From assembly GCF_004402785.1 (NCBI RefSeq), contig NZ_SOFP01000009.1:1-64000 (forward strand): 64,000 nucleotides of DNA, given 5' to 3'. The stretch comes from Cryobacterium algoritolerans (GTDB lineage Bacteria; Actinomycetota; Actinomycetes; Actinomycetales; Microbacteriaceae). Position 1 is the stretch's first letter, and every line of letters starts with the position of its first letter. The position numbers and the translations under genes are program-made. Below are positions 26,207-34,982 of the stretch, in pieces. The notes beneath the pieces were generated by a model. The model ran no database searches and was not told where the DNA came from. It saw only the letters and a list, made by a program, of their open reading frames with translations.

Positions 26207-26917
26207 GCTTGCCCGCGCGGCCGCAGTGATGCTGCCGCGTTTGAGCCGCATGATCGGCCAGTGGCGCAACGTCGCGTACCGGCGGAGCGTCGCATCCGGA
26301 TTCACGACGACGGGATTGCCCACGAGTTCGAGCAACGGAATGTCGTTGTGCGAATCGGAGTAGGCCCAGCATCCTGTGAGGTCAGCGGCGCTCCGGACGG
26401 CCTGGCCGCGCGCAGCCTCCGCCTTCTGGTCCCCGTGGCACACGCCGTCGATCAGGCGACCCGTGAACACGCCCGCGACGGTCTCGAGCATCGTGCCGAG
26501 AGCGCCCGTGAAGCCGAGCCGCTCGGCGATCACGTCGGCGACCTCCTGAGCGGTGGCTGAGACCAGCCAGACCTCGCGACCTGCCTCCAGGTGCGCACGG
26601 GCGACGGCGACGGTCTCGGGCCAGAGCAGGCGGATGAGTCGGGCATCGAAGATCTCACGGCTGAGGTCGATGAGTTCGGCGCGGTTGTGGCCGACGACGA
26701 CCTCCAACGCACGCTCGCGCACACTCGCGAGGTGCGCCCGGTTTTCTCCCACCGCGATGAATCTCGCCTGCTTCCAGGCAAATGAGCTGATGTCGCGGCC
26801 GGTGATCAGTCTGCGTCGCCAGGCGCCGATGCCGAGATGGTACAGGCTCGCGCCACGCATGAGGGTGTTGTCGACATCGAAGAATGCGATGGAGCGGGCG
26901 GCGTTGGCTTGAGACAT
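26195..26917 (-). CDS. HAD-IB family hydrolase (phosphoserine phosphatase-like)
   Basis: A 240-residue phosphatase of the HAD superfamily. Motif I is FFDVDNTLM with nucleophile Asp14 and acid/base Asp16, motif II VWLVSATAQE, and motif IV YSDSHNDIPLLELVG. This layout matches the actinobacterial SerB1/CicA-like HAD-IB group that often carries a second domain; here the phosphatase stands alone. Substrate unknown. Convergent with bS22. Confidence 0.9.
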   Translation of the reverse strand: MSQANAARSIAFFDVDNTLMRGASLYHLGIGAWRRRLITGRDISSFAWKQARFIAVGENRAHLASVRERALEVVVGHNRAELIDLSREIFDARLIRLLWPETVAVARAHLEAGREVWLVSATAQEVADVIAERLGFTGALGTMLETVAGVFTGRLIDGVCHGDQKAEAARGQAVRSAADLTGCWAYSDSHNDIPLLELVGNPVVVNPDATLRRYATLRHWPIMRLKRGSITAAARASKKR

Positions 26918-26971
26918 GTGCGCTTGAGTCTAGTTGCGCGCACACCGGCCGGGCCAGCATAGGCTGGAGCA

Positions 26972-27241
26972 ATGGCCACCGCACTCCTCACCCTGATCGG
27001 CAAGCCCGGATGTCACCTCTGCGACGACGCGCGCGAGCTCGTCGACAGTGTTGTCACGAAGCTCGCCGACAACCCGGCGGCGCCGGCGATCGTACTCGAG
27101 GAACGTTCGATCCTCGACGACGCCGAGCTGCATGCGCTTTATGTCGAGGACATTCCCGTCCTGTTGATCAACGGCAAGGTGCACAATTACTGGCGCATCG
27201 ACCCGTTGCGGTTGCGCACCGCGCTCCTGGCCGTTCGATGA
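26972..27241 (+). CDS. Glutaredoxin-like thioredoxin-fold protein
   Basis: An 89-residue redox protein starting TLIGKPGCHLCDDARE with active-site Cys14 and Cys17, and the cis-Pro loop VEDIPVLLINGKVHNYWRID. Belongs to the DUF836/glutaredoxin 2-like group. Overlaps the Dabb gene start (ATGA) and is probably co-translated with it. Divergent from the HAD gene. Confidence 0.88.
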   Translation: MATALLTLIGKPGCHLCDDARELVDSVVTKLADNPAAPAIVLEERSILDDAELHALYVEDIPVLLINGKVHNYWRIDPLRLRTALLAVR

Positions 27242-27540
27242 GTATCCGGCACGTCGTCTCCTGGAAGCTCAGCGCGACCGACCCGGCGACCAGAGCCGAC
27301 GACGCGGCCGGGATCGCATCCGGGCTCGAAGCCCTCGTCGGCGTCGTGTCGGAGATCCGTTCCCTGCGGGTGGGCGCCGATGTGCTCGGCGGCGACAACT
27401 GGGACGTCGTGCTGATCGCCGACTTCGACGACCTGGCCGCGGTCGCCAGATATCAGGCGCACCCGGCGCACCAGGCAGCTGGCGCCTTCATTCGGTCGGT
27501 CGTCTCGGCCAAGATGGCCGTGGACTTCCTCGTTCCATAG
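27238..27540 (+). CDS. Dabb (stress-responsive alpha/beta barrel) domain protein
   Basis: A 100-residue protein beginning MSIRHVVSWKLSATDPATRA, with NWDVVLIADFDDLAAVARYQAHPAHQAAGAFI, the dimeric A/B barrel pattern. The start at 27238 overlaps the stop of the glutaredoxin gene. Function in this family ranges from stress proteins to small enzymes; none can be assigned here. Confidence 0.88.
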   Translation: MSIRHVVSWKLSATDPATRADDAAGIASGLEALVGVVSEIRSLRVGADVLGGDNWDVVLIADFDDLAAVARYQAHPAHQAAGAFIRSVVSAKMAVDFLVP

Positions 27541-27547
27541 GACTGCA

Positions 27548-27595
27548 GGTGGTCGAGCCTGTCGGGATTACGCGGGTTCGACAGGCTCGACCACC
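27548..27595. terminator. Perfect 17-bp inverted repeat of the GGTCGAGCCTGTCG family
   Basis: GGTGGTCGAGCCTGTCG (27548-27564) pairs with CGACAGGCTCGACCACC (27579-27595) around 14 bases, between the convergent Dabb and aspS genes. The same sequence family appears as partial copies at 1526-1580, 10321-10356 and 24199-24215. Likely a mobile or amplified intergenic repeat used as a bidirectional terminator. Confidence 0.85.
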
Positions 27596-27630
27596 GGCGC
27601 GGTTCGACCGCCGGATCTGGCCGGAACCGC

Positions 27631-28959
27631 CTACGGCTCGAGTCGGGACGGGCCGCGGAAGAGGAAGGTGACCTCGCGGATGCTGGTCTGGTGCAGCATC
27701 AGCATGAGCACGCGGGCGAGCCCCATTCCGAAACCGCCGTGGGTGGGCACGCCGTAGCGGAAGAAGTCGAGGTAACCGCCGAGTTCTTCCGGATCGAGGC
27801 CCTTCTCCTTGGCCTGCTCGACGAGAACGTCGATGCGGTGCTCGCGCTGCGCGCCGGTCGAGATCTCGGTGCCGTTGAAGATCAGGTCGTAGCTGTTGGT
27901 GACGCTCGCGTCGCCCTCGGGGCGCATGTGGTAGAACGGGCGGATGCTGGCGGCGTAGTCGGTGAGGAAGACGAATTCGTGCCCGTAGGCCTCGGCCACG
28001 TAGGCGGCGATCTGACGCTCGCCCTCCGGGTCCATGTCGTCGTCGTCGCGCGGCACCTCGTAACCGCGGCTCTTGACGATCTCCTTGGCCTCGGCCAGGG
28101 GGATGCGCGGGAACGGCTGGCTCGGCACGGTCACCTCGACACCGAACAGGGCGAGCACCTCCTCACCGTGCTTGGCCTTCACCGCGGCGAAACCGGCGAC
28201 GAGCAGCTCTTCGTGCAGCTGCATGACGTCTTCGTGGCTGTCGATCCAGCTGATCTCGGCGTCGACGCTGGTGAACTCGGTGGCGTGGCGGCTGGTGAAC
28301 GACGGGTCGGCCCGGAACGCCGGCCCGACCTCAAATACCTTGCCGAAGCCGGCCGACTGCGCCATCTGCTTGAAGAACTGCGGGCTCTGCGCGAGGTACG
28401 CCTTCGTCTCGAAATACTCCACCTCGAACAGCTCGGCGCGGGACTCGCTCGCGCTGGCCATCAGTTTGGGGGTGTGCAGCTCGATGAAATCGTGTTCGAC
28501 CCAGTAGGTGCGGAGGGCGTGCTCAAAGGTGGTCTGGATGCGGAAGATCAGGTTCTGCTTGGGCTGGCGCAGGTCGAGGAAGCGCCAGTCCAGCCGCTTG
28601 TCGAGACTGGAGTCGGCCGCGATCGGTGTCTCCGGGATGGCGACGGTGACGAGCTCCATGGTGGCCAGTTTGATCTCGATGCCGCCCAGCTTGACCCGCT
28701 CGTCGTGCTTGAGCTCGCCGGTCACGGTGACGAAGCTGCCCTGGGACAGGGCGGAGATGGTGCTCGCCGGCTCGTCGGTGACGACCACGCCCTCGGCATC
28801 CGTGCTGCGGGGATTCACCAGCTGCACCGCGCCGGTCTCATCCCGGAGCACCACAAACTGCACCTTTTTCTGGTCGCGGACGGTGTCAACCCACCCGGAC
28901 ACCGTAACGGTGCCGTTCTCGAGGGCGGCCAGGTTCTTGATCAGTATGCGCGCGGTCAC
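27631..28959 (-). CDS. aspS: Aspartyl-tRNA synthetase, archaeal-type (aspartate--tRNA(Asn/Asp) ligase)
   Basis: A 442-residue class II synthetase. The N-terminal OB domain carries VSGWVDTVRDQKKVQFVVLRDETGAVQLV, motif 2 is AFRADPSFTSRHATEFTSVD, and motif 3 is GMGLARVLMLMLHQTSIRE near the C-terminus. It lacks the ~150-residue GAD insertion of the usual ~590-residue bacterial enzyme and so belongs to the archaeal/eukaryal-type branch. Such enzymes may be non-discriminating and charge tRNA-Asn with Asp for GatCAB. That property cannot be decided from the window. Confidence 0.9.
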   Translation of the reverse strand: MTARILIKNLAALENGTVTVSGWVDTVRDQKKVQFVVLRDETGAVQLVNPRSTDAEGVVVTDEPASTISALSQGSFVTVTGELKHDERVKLGGIEIKLATMELVTVAIPETPIAADSSLDKRLDWRFLDLRQPKQNLIFRIQTTFEHALRTYWVEHDFIELHTPKLMASASESRAELFEVEYFETKAYLAQSPQFFKQMAQSAGFGKVFEVGPAFRADPSFTSRHATEFTSVDAEISWIDSHEDVMQLHEELLVAGFAAVKAKHGEEVLALFGVEVTVPSQPFPRIPLAEAKEIVKSRGYEVPRDDDDMDPEGERQIAAYVAEAYGHEFVFLTDYAASIRPFYHMRPEGDASVTNSYDLIFNGTEISTGAQREHRIDVLVEQAKEKGLDPEELGGYLDFFRYGVPTHGGFGMGLARVLMLMLHQTSIREVTFLFRGPSRLEP

Positions 28960-29021
28960 TCGCCAAGTTTAGCGGCACGCTCTCGGCGAATTCGCGGGTG
29001 TGCCCTCCGTAGACTGTTCTC

Positions 29022-29666
29022 GTGGCAGCCAGTCAGATACACCTCGTCCGTCACGGTGAGGTGTTCAACTCAGAACGTGTTCTTTATGGACGCCTGCCGG
29101 GCTTCGGTCTCTCCGATCGTGGCCTGTCCATGGCGGAGATGGCGGCGGCCGACCTGGTCGCTCGCGGACGCCCGGTCTCCCGCATAATCGCCTCACCGCT
29201 GCAGCGCACGCGCGAGTCCGCGGCACCGATCGCGGCGGCCTTCGTTCTCCCCGTCGACATTGACCCACGCCTGATCGAGCCGGCCAACTTCTTCGAGGGC
29301 AAACGGATGCGCGGCGCCGACGGCGCCCTGCACGACCCCCGCAACTGGCGGGCACTGGTCAACCCCCTCCGGCCCAGCTGGGGAGAGCCGTTCCAGTCCA
29401 TCGCCGAACGGATGCTCGCCGCAATCGGCGACGCGCACCGCTCCGTCGACGGCGGCGACGTCGTGCTGGTGAGCCACCAGCTTCCGATCTGGATGGTGCA
29501 CCGCGCCCTCGGCGGCGAACGCCTCGCCCACGACCCCCGCAAACGCCGGTGCGGCCTCTCGAGCATCACCACACTGTCCTGGCGAGGCACCGATGCGGTC
29601 GAGGTGGGCTACTCGAACCCCGCCGTCGACTTGCAGGCCGGCGCCACCGACGTGGGGGCGGTATGA
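29022..29666 (+). CDS. Histidine phosphatase family protein
   Basis: A 214-residue phosphoglycerate-mutase-like phosphatase. The catalytic His11 is in IHLVRHGEVFNSE, with ASPLQRTRESA and the second catalytic His in VVLVSHQLPIWM. It overlaps tlpA by 4 bases and is the first gene of the cytochrome c maturation operon, a recurring arrangement in actinobacteria. Its part in that process is unknown. Confidence 0.9.
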   Translation: MAASQIHLVRHGEVFNSERVLYGRLPGFGLSDRGLSMAEMAAADLVARGRPVSRIIASPLQRTRESAAPIAAAFVLPVDIDPRLIEPANFFEGKRMRGADGALHDPRNWRALVNPLRPSWGEPFQSIAERMLAAIGDAHRSVDGGDVVLVSHQLPIWMVHRALGGERLAHDPRKRRCGLSSITTLSWRGTDAVEVGYSNPAVDLQAGATDVGAV

Positions 29667-30259
29667 CGTTCCGTCCGCGCGCGGCGATCGTCGGACTCGT
29701 GGCGGTGGCGCTGCTCCTGACCGGCTGTGCGACCGACCCCCTCGCGGCTCAGTACCGCGAGGGCAGCAACAAGGGCTTCATCGCCGGCGACGGCAGCTGG
29801 ACCGAGATCCCCGCCGCGAAACGCGGCGACCCGATCGCCTGGACCGGCACGAGCGAGACCGGCGCGGCACTCTCCAGCGCCGACTACGCCGGGCAGGTCG
29901 TCGTCGTCAATTTCTGGTACGCCAGCTGCGCCCCGTGCCGCGCCGAGGCCCCCGCCCTGCAGAAGCTCAGCGCGCAGTTCGAGGGCAAGGGTGCCTCCTT
30001 CGTCGGCGTCAACGTGCGCGACCAGGCCGCGAACGCGGTCGCCTTCAATGAGCACTTCGGTGTCGGCTACCCGTCGGTGATGGATGTCGGTGATGGGGCC
30101 ATGCAGCTGGCCTTCAGCGGAAGCATCCCGCCCAATGCGGTGCCGACCACGCTGGTGATCGACCGGTCGGGAAGGGTCGCCGCCCGCATCCTTGGCCAGC
30201 TGTCCTCGCCATCGATCCTTGAGACCCTGGTGTCATCGGCGCTCGACGAAGGCGCGTGA
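29663..30259 (+). CDS. TlpA/ResA-like thiol-disulfide lipoprotein
   Basis: A 198-residue lipoprotein: signal peptide with lipobox LLTGC (Cys22) and a thioredoxin fold with active site Cys89-Ala-Pro-Cys92 (NFWYASCAPCRAE). ResA-like proteins reduce the apocytochrome CxxCH motif on the outer face of the membrane before haem attachment. Start and stop overlap the phosphatase and ccdA genes by 4 bases each, so translation is coupled along the operon. Confidence 0.93.
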   Translation: MTFRPRAAIVGLVAVALLLTGCATDPLAAQYREGSNKGFIAGDGSWTEIPAAKRGDPIAWTGTSETGAALSSADYAGQVVVVNFWYASCAPCRAEAPALQKLSAQFEGKGASFVGVNVRDQAANAVAFNEHFGVGYPSVMDVGDGAMQLAFSGSIPPNAVPTTLVIDRSGRVAARILGQLSSPSILETLVSSALDEGA

Positions 30260-31023
30260 GCGTGGGAAATCCCTTCGGTGAGATCGTCTTCGGCGGTCAA
30301 CTCTTCTTCGCCATCCCGGTTGCGGTGCTGGCCGGCCTCGTCTCCTTCGCGTCGCCGTGCATCCTGCCGCTCGTGCCCGGCTACCTCGCCTACATCGGCG
30401 GGTTCACCGACGGCCGCTCGACTGCGGCCCGCGGGGACCGGCGCGGCCGTAACCGGCTCCTGGCCGGTGTCGCCCTCTTCATCTTTGGGTTCACGCTCGT
30501 CTTCGTTCTCACCGGCGTCGTCTTCGGATTCGCCGGTTTCTGGCTCAATCAGTACCGGGACCTGGTCACCCGGGTCGCCGGGGCGCTCGTCATCCTGCTC
30601 GGCCTCGTCTTCGTCGGCCAGTTCGCAGGCCTGCAGCGCACGGTCAAGGCCACCTGGAAGCCGCGAATGGGGCTGGCCGGGGCCCCCATCCTCGGGGCCG
30701 TCTTCGCCGTGGGCTGGACGCCCTGCACCGGGCCCACCCTGACCGCGATCAACTCGCTCAGCCTCACGACGGGGTCACCCTGGCAGGGCGGGCTGCTCGC
30801 CCTGTTCTACGCCCTCGGCCTCGGCATCCCCTTCCTGCTGATCGCGCTCGGCCTGAGCTGGGCGACGGGCGCGGTGGCGTTCCTCAAACGGAACGTGCGA
30901 ACGATCAATCTCTTCGGTGGCGTGTTACTCGTCGTCATCGGTGTGCTCATGGTGAGCGGCGTGTGGAATGCCTGGCTCCTCGACCTGCAAGGAGTGATTG
31001 GCAGCTTTGTCACGCCCATCTGA
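30256..31023 (+). CDS. ccdA: Cytochrome c biogenesis protein CcdA (thiol-disulfide electron conduit)
   Basis: A 255-residue membrane protein with six predicted helices. FASPCILPLVPGYLAYIGG in helix 1 and GWTPCTGPTL in helix 4 hold the two redox Cys that move electrons from cytoplasmic thioredoxin to the extracytoplasmic ResA-like protein. GTG start overlapping tlpA. The 3' end overlaps the resB start. Confidence 0.95.
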   Translation: MSVGNPFGEIVFGGQLFFAIPVAVLAGLVSFASPCILPLVPGYLAYIGGFTDGRSTAARGDRRGRNRLLAGVALFIFGFTLVFVLTGVVFGFAGFWLNQYRDLVTRVAGALVILLGLVFVGQFAGLQRTVKATWKPRMGLAGAPILGAVFAVGWTPCTGPTLTAINSLSLTTGSPWQGGLLALFYALGLGIPFLLIALGLSWATGAVAFLKRNVRTINLFGGVLLVVIGVLMVSGVWNAWLLDLQGVIGSFVTPI

Positions 31024-32695
31024 CCACTACGACTCCCCGGCACCGCTCAGCGATGACGCAGTCAACCAGCCGCGCCTCGGCGTCGTCGGTTGGCTGCGCT
31101 GGATCTGGCGCCAACTCACCAACATGCGCACGGCGCTGTTCCTGCTGCTGCTGCTCGCCATCGCCGCCGTGCCCGGGTCACTGGTGCCACAGCGCAGCTC
31201 CGACCCGAACGGGGTCACCCAGTACTTCACCGACAACCCCGACCTGGCCCCGGCCCTGGACAAGATCCAGGCCTTCGACGTCTACGCGTCGGCCTGGTTC
31301 TCAGCGATCTACCTCTTGCTGTTCATCTCCCTGATCGGCTGCGTCATCCCGCGCACGAAGCACCACTTCCTGGCCTTGCGGGCCAGGCCACCGCGCACGC
31401 CGGCCCGCCTGGCCCGCCTGGCCGGTTTCACCACGCGCACCGTTCCGGCCGGCACGGATGCCGCGGCAGCCGTCGGCTCCGCCCGCGGGCTCCTCCGGGC
31501 CGGCGGCTACCGGGTCGCCCTGTTCGACAGCGCACCCCAGGCCGACGGACGAGAGTTCTCGGCCTCGGCCGAGCGCGGCTACCTGCGGGAGACCGGCAAC
31601 CTCGTCTTCCACTGCGCCCTCGTCGGCATCCTGATCACGGTCGGGTTCGGCAGCGGATTCGGGTTCAGCGGGCAGCGGGTGCTGGTCGAAGGCCAGACCT
31701 TCGTGAACACCCTGCTGGCCTACGACTCGTTCAACCCCGGCCGGTTCTTCAACGACAACAGCCTCGATCCGTACAAGCTCACCCTCAACGACTTCGCGGT
31801 CACCTACGAGACGAAAAACCTCAAGGCGTACGGCCAGCCGATCGACTTCACCGCCGGTGTGAGTGTCACCCGCCGGGGACAGTCGACGGAGACCGGCGAG
31901 GTCAAGGTGAACGGGCCGATGCGCACCGGCGGCACTGACGTGTACCTGCTCGGCAACGGCTATGCCCCGTCGATCACGGTCAAGAACCCGAAGGGCGACG
32001 TCGTCTTCACCGATGCGGTACCGTTCCTGCCGCAGGATGCCAACCTCACCTCGCTCGGAGTGATCAAGGTCCCCGACGGGCTGGCGAAACAGCTCGGCAT
32101 GATCGGCTTCTTCTACCCGACCCAGGCCAAGGCCACCTCCGGTGCGTTCTACTCCTCGTTCCCCGACCTCGAATACCCGCTGCTCACGCTCAACGTCTAT
32201 GCCGGCGACCTCGGCCTGAACGCGGGGGTGCCGACATCCGTCTACTCACTCAACACCGACAAGATGACCCAGCTCACTGGCGGTAAGACCGGAACGAAGT
32301 CGGTCGAACTCAAGCCGGGGGAGACCCAGCAGCTGCCCAACGGCCTCGGTTCGGTCACCTTCGACGACGCACACCCCGGGGCGAAGGCCGGCGACTTCTC
32401 CGGCTCGGTGCTCAGGTTCGCCTCCTTCGATATCCACAATGACCCTACCCAGCTCTGGGTGCTCTCGTTCGCGGTGCTCGCCCTGCTCGGACTGCTGACC
32501 AGCCTGTTCGTGCCGCGGCGACGGGTCTGGGTGAAGGCCATTGAGGAAGCCGACGGTTCTGTGCGACTCGAATACGCCGGGCTCGCCCGCGGTGAGGACC
32601 CGGCGCTCGAATCTGTCGTGACCGCCCTCGCCGACCGGCACTCGGACCTGCTGTTATCCTCCCAATTGGCCACCGCGGCCCCCGAACGCACTTAG
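31007..32695 (+). CDS. resB: Cytochrome c biogenesis protein ResB
   Basis: A ~562-residue System II haem-ligation subunit. The TTG at 31007 gives LSRPSDHYDS, the usual actinobacterial beginning; a TTG three codons earlier is possible. Helices are at QLTNMRTALFLLLLLAIAAVPGSLVPQ, SAIYLLLFISLIGCVIP, the LRETGNLVFHCALVGILITVGF block, and a C-terminal anchor (LWVLSFAVLALLGLLTSLFVP). The large loop between is extracytoplasmic. Overlaps ccdA by 17 bases. Confidence 0.93.
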   Translation: MSRPSDHYDSPAPLSDDAVNQPRLGVVGWLRWIWRQLTNMRTALFLLLLLAIAAVPGSLVPQRSSDPNGVTQYFTDNPDLAPALDKIQAFDVYASAWFSAIYLLLFISLIGCVIPRTKHHFLALRARPPRTPARLARLAGFTTRTVPAGTDAAAAVGSARGLLRAGGYRVALFDSAPQADGREFSASAERGYLRETGNLVFHCALVGILITVGFGSGFGFSGQRVLVEGQTFVNTLLAYDSFNPGRFFNDNSLDPYKLTLNDFAVTYETKNLKAYGQPIDFTAGVSVTRRGQSTETGEVKVNGPMRTGGTDVYLLGNGYAPSITVKNPKGDVVFTDAVPFLPQDANLTSLGVIKVPDGLAKQLGMIGFFYPTQAKATSGAFYSSFPDLEYPLLTLNVYAGDLGLNAGVPTSVYSLNTDKMTQLTGGKTGTKSVELKPGETQQLPNGLGSVTFDDAHPGAKAGDFSGSVLRFASFDIHNDPTQLWVLSFAVLALLGLLTSLFVPRRRVWVKAIEEADGSVRLEYAGLARGEDPALESVVTALADRHSDLLLSSQLATAAPERT

Positions 32696-32704
32696 GCTGA
32701 AACA

Positions 32705-33799
32705 GTGAATCTCAACGAGCTCTCGATCCTGAGCCTCTACTCCGCCATGGCGGTCTATGCCCTGGCCTTCATCGCCTTCTCCTTCGACCTGGCCAAGCGC
32801 TCGGCCGCGGTGAGCCAGGCCCAGGGCGAGGCGCTTCGAACGACACGCCGGGAGGCCATGCGTTCCTCCGGGGTGTCGGGAGGCACAGCCACCCTCACCC
32901 GGATCAGCGCGCGGATCGTGAACGACGCGTCGATGCCGTACGGCCGTTCGCCCAGCCTGCGCGTCGGAGTGTCGCTCACCGTGCTCGCCTGGCTGATCCA
33001 CCTCGTCGCCGACGTGCTCAGGGGCCTCGCCGCCGGTCGGGTGCCCTGGGCTAACATGTATGAGTTCGCGATGACCGGCACCCTGCTGATCGTGACCGTG
33101 TTCCTGATCGTGCTCACCCGGGCCGATCTCCGCTTCCTCGGCACCTTCGTGACCGGCATGGTGCTCGTGCTGCTGGGAATCGCGGCCCTGCGGTTCTACG
33201 TCGAGGTCGCGCCGCTGCCGCCCGCGCTGCAGTCGGCCTGGCTCGTCATCCACGTGTTCGTTGCGTCGCTGGGCACCGGCTTCTTCGCCCTCGGCTTCGC
33301 GCTCTCGGCCGTGCAGCTGCTCCAGTTCCGGCGCGAAGCTGCCGCGGTTGGTGCGGCTGGTTCCCCTCCTGCCGGGTCCGTGCCTGCCGGGTCCGTGCCT
33401 GCCGGGTCCGTGCCGGCTGGGTCCGTGCCGGCTGGCGCGCCGACCCCGGCGTGGAAGAACCCGCTCCGTTTCCTTGCCACGCTGCCCTCTGCGGCAACCC
33501 TGGAGAACCTGGCCTACCGGGTCAATATCATCGGCTTCATCCTCTGGACCTTTACCCTGATGGCTGGCTCGATCTGGGCCGAGAAGGCCTGGGGCCGGTA
33601 CTGGGGCTGGGACACCAAGGAGGTCTGGACCTTCATCATCTGGACCATCTACGCCGGGTACATCCACGCCAGGGCAACCCGCGGCTGGCGGGGCTCCCGG
33701 TCGGCGTGGCTCGCGATCGTGGGTTTCAGCGCCGTGATGTTCAACTTCGGCATCGTCAACGTGTTCTTCAAGGGCCTGCACTCTTACTCCGGCCTTTAG
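32705..33799 (+). CDS. ccsB: Cytochrome c biogenesis protein CcsB/ResC (CcsA family)
   Basis: A 364-residue haem-handling membrane protein, partner of ResB. The tryptophan-rich WGRYWGWDTKEVW motif is at about residues 296-308, with flanking His (the haem ligands) and the C-terminal NFGIVNVFFKGLHSYSG. GTG start 9 bases after resB. A Pro/Ala/Gly/Ser/Val pentapeptide repeat lies in the loop near residues 222-244, a low-constraint insertion generated by tandem DNA repeats. Confidence 0.95.
   Translation: MNLNELSILSLYSAMAVYALAFIAFSFDLAKRSAAVSQAQGEALRTTRREAMRSSGVSGGTATLTRISARIVNDASMPYGRSPSLRVGVSLTVLAWLIHLVADVLRGLAAGRVPWANMYEFAMTGTLLIVTVFLIVLTRADLRFLGTFVTGMVLVLLGIAALRFYVEVAPLPPALQSAWLVIHVFVASLGTGFFALGFALSAVQLLQFRREAAAVGAAGSPPAGSVPAGSVPAGSVPAGSVPAGAPTPAWKNPLRFLATLPSAATLENLAYRVNIIGFILWTFTLMAGSIWAEKAWGRYWGWDTKEVWTFIIWTIYAGYIHARATRGWRGSRSAWLAIVGFSAVMFNFGIVNVFFKGLHSYSGL
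33368..33437. repeat. 15-bp tandem repeat inside ccsB
   Basis: Four full units of CCTGCCGGGTCCGTG (the fourth with CCGGCTGGG) start at 33368, 33383, 33398 and 33413, plus a partial fifth. The 15-base length keeps the frame, giving PAGSV repeats in a loop of CcsB. Confidence 0.92.
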
Positions 33800-33827
33800 C
33801 CCGGGCACGAAACCCGGCTCTCCTTTC

Positions 33828-33888
33828 CGCGAAAGTGTATTTTTCGCCCCTTCGGCGCAGCGATAAGGGCAAAAAGTGCACTTTCGCG
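33828..33888. repeat. Palindromic intergenic element, copy 3
   Basis: Arms 33828-33852 (CGCGAAAGTGTATTTTTCGC then CCCTT) and 33865-33888 pair around a 12-base loop. Fills the 91-base gap between convergent ccsB and menC. Changes in the left arm leave pairing largely intact. Confidence 0.88.
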
Positions 33889-33890
33889 GG

Positions 33891-34868
33891 TCAGGGGAGC
33901 AGTGCGTGGCAGCGTTCCAGGCGGGCCAGCCACCAGGCGCGCCGCTCGGCGGATGCCGCGTAGCGGTCGAGCAGGTCGGGGTCCGGGGTGACCCGGCGCA
34001 CCGGGATGCTGCCGTCGACCGGCAGGATCGGCTCCCGCGTGACGTCCGCCGCGAGCAGCGACGCGGTGCCGAGGCCACAGTCGTAGTCGAGGCCGTCGAT
34101 CGCGGCGGCGAGGTACGCGCCCATCGAGATCCCCACAGAGGTGTCAAGGGCGCTCGAGACCACGACCGGGAGACCGGACTCCTTGATCAGGGCCAGCGCC
34201 GCGTGGATGCCGCCGAGCGGCCCTGCCTTGATCACGAGGATGTCCGCGGAATCCGTGCGGGCCACCCGCAAGGGGTCGTCGGCGCGGCGCACGCTCTCGT
34301 CCGCGGCGACGCCGACACCCAGGTACGCGGTGCGGCTGCGAATTTCGGCGAGTTCCTCGATGCTCGCACACGGCTGTTCGACGTATTCGAGGTCAAACTC
34401 GTTCAGCGCATGGATGGCATGCTCGGCCTCGTCCACATTCCACAGCCCGTTCGCGTCGACCCGGATGCGTCCCTCCGGCCCGAGCACATCGCGCACGGCC
34501 CGCACCCGGGCCACGTCGTCGGCCAGGGTCTGGCCGGGTGCCGCGACCTTCACCTTCGCGGTTCGGCAGCCGGGGAACCGGGCGAGCACACCGGCCACCT
34601 CGGCCGCATCGACGGCCGGCACTGTGGCGTTGACCGGTATGCGGTCGCGGAGCACGGCGGGAGTCTTCTGCCAGCCGAAGTCGATGGCCGCGCGGAGCCA
34701 GGTGGCGGATTCGGCATCGTCGTACTCGGCAAAAGGGGAGAACTCGGTCCAGCCCTCCGGGCCGTGCAGCAGCAGTGCCTCACGGCTGTTGATGCCGCGA
34801 AACCGCGTGACCAGCGGCAACGCGACGACGCGGGCCGTTCCGAGCAAATCGTCCAGTGAAGGCAGCAT
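33891..34868 (-). CDS. menC: o-Succinylbenzoate synthase
   Basis: A 325-residue enolase-superfamily enzyme that dehydrates SHCHC to o-succinylbenzoate in menaquinone synthesis. Catalytic Lys105/Lys107 are in TAKVKVA, metal ligands at Asp138 (IRVDANG), Glu164 (VEQPC) and Asp190 (AADES), and the second catalytic Lys214 in LVIKAGPLGG. ATG 34868 gives MLPSLDDLL; an extra ATG ten codons earlier is less likely. Convergent with ccsB. Confidence 0.94.
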   Translation of the reverse strand: MLPSLDDLLGTARVVALPLVTRFRGINSREALLLHGPEGWTEFSPFAEYDDAESATWLRAAIDFGWQKTPAVLRDRIPVNATVPAVDAAEVAGVLARFPGCRTAKVKVAAPGQTLADDVARVRAVRDVLGPEGRIRVDANGLWNVDEAEHAIHALNEFDLEYVEQPCASIEELAEIRSRTAYLGVGVAADESVRRADDPLRVARTDSADILVIKAGPLGGIHAALALIKESGLPVVVSSALDTSVGISMGAYLAAAIDGLDYDCGLGTASLLAADVTREPILPVDGSIPVRRVTPDPDLLDRYAASAERRAWWLARLERCHALLP

Positions 34869-34982
34869 CCTCCCAGTGTGCCAGCAGCCGGGAAGCACCG
34901 CTGACGAACCTCCCTCCCTGGAGGCACTGACAGGAACGCGTGTGGCATCCGGGGTGGGAGTCCGTGTGGGAGTCCGAGTGGG

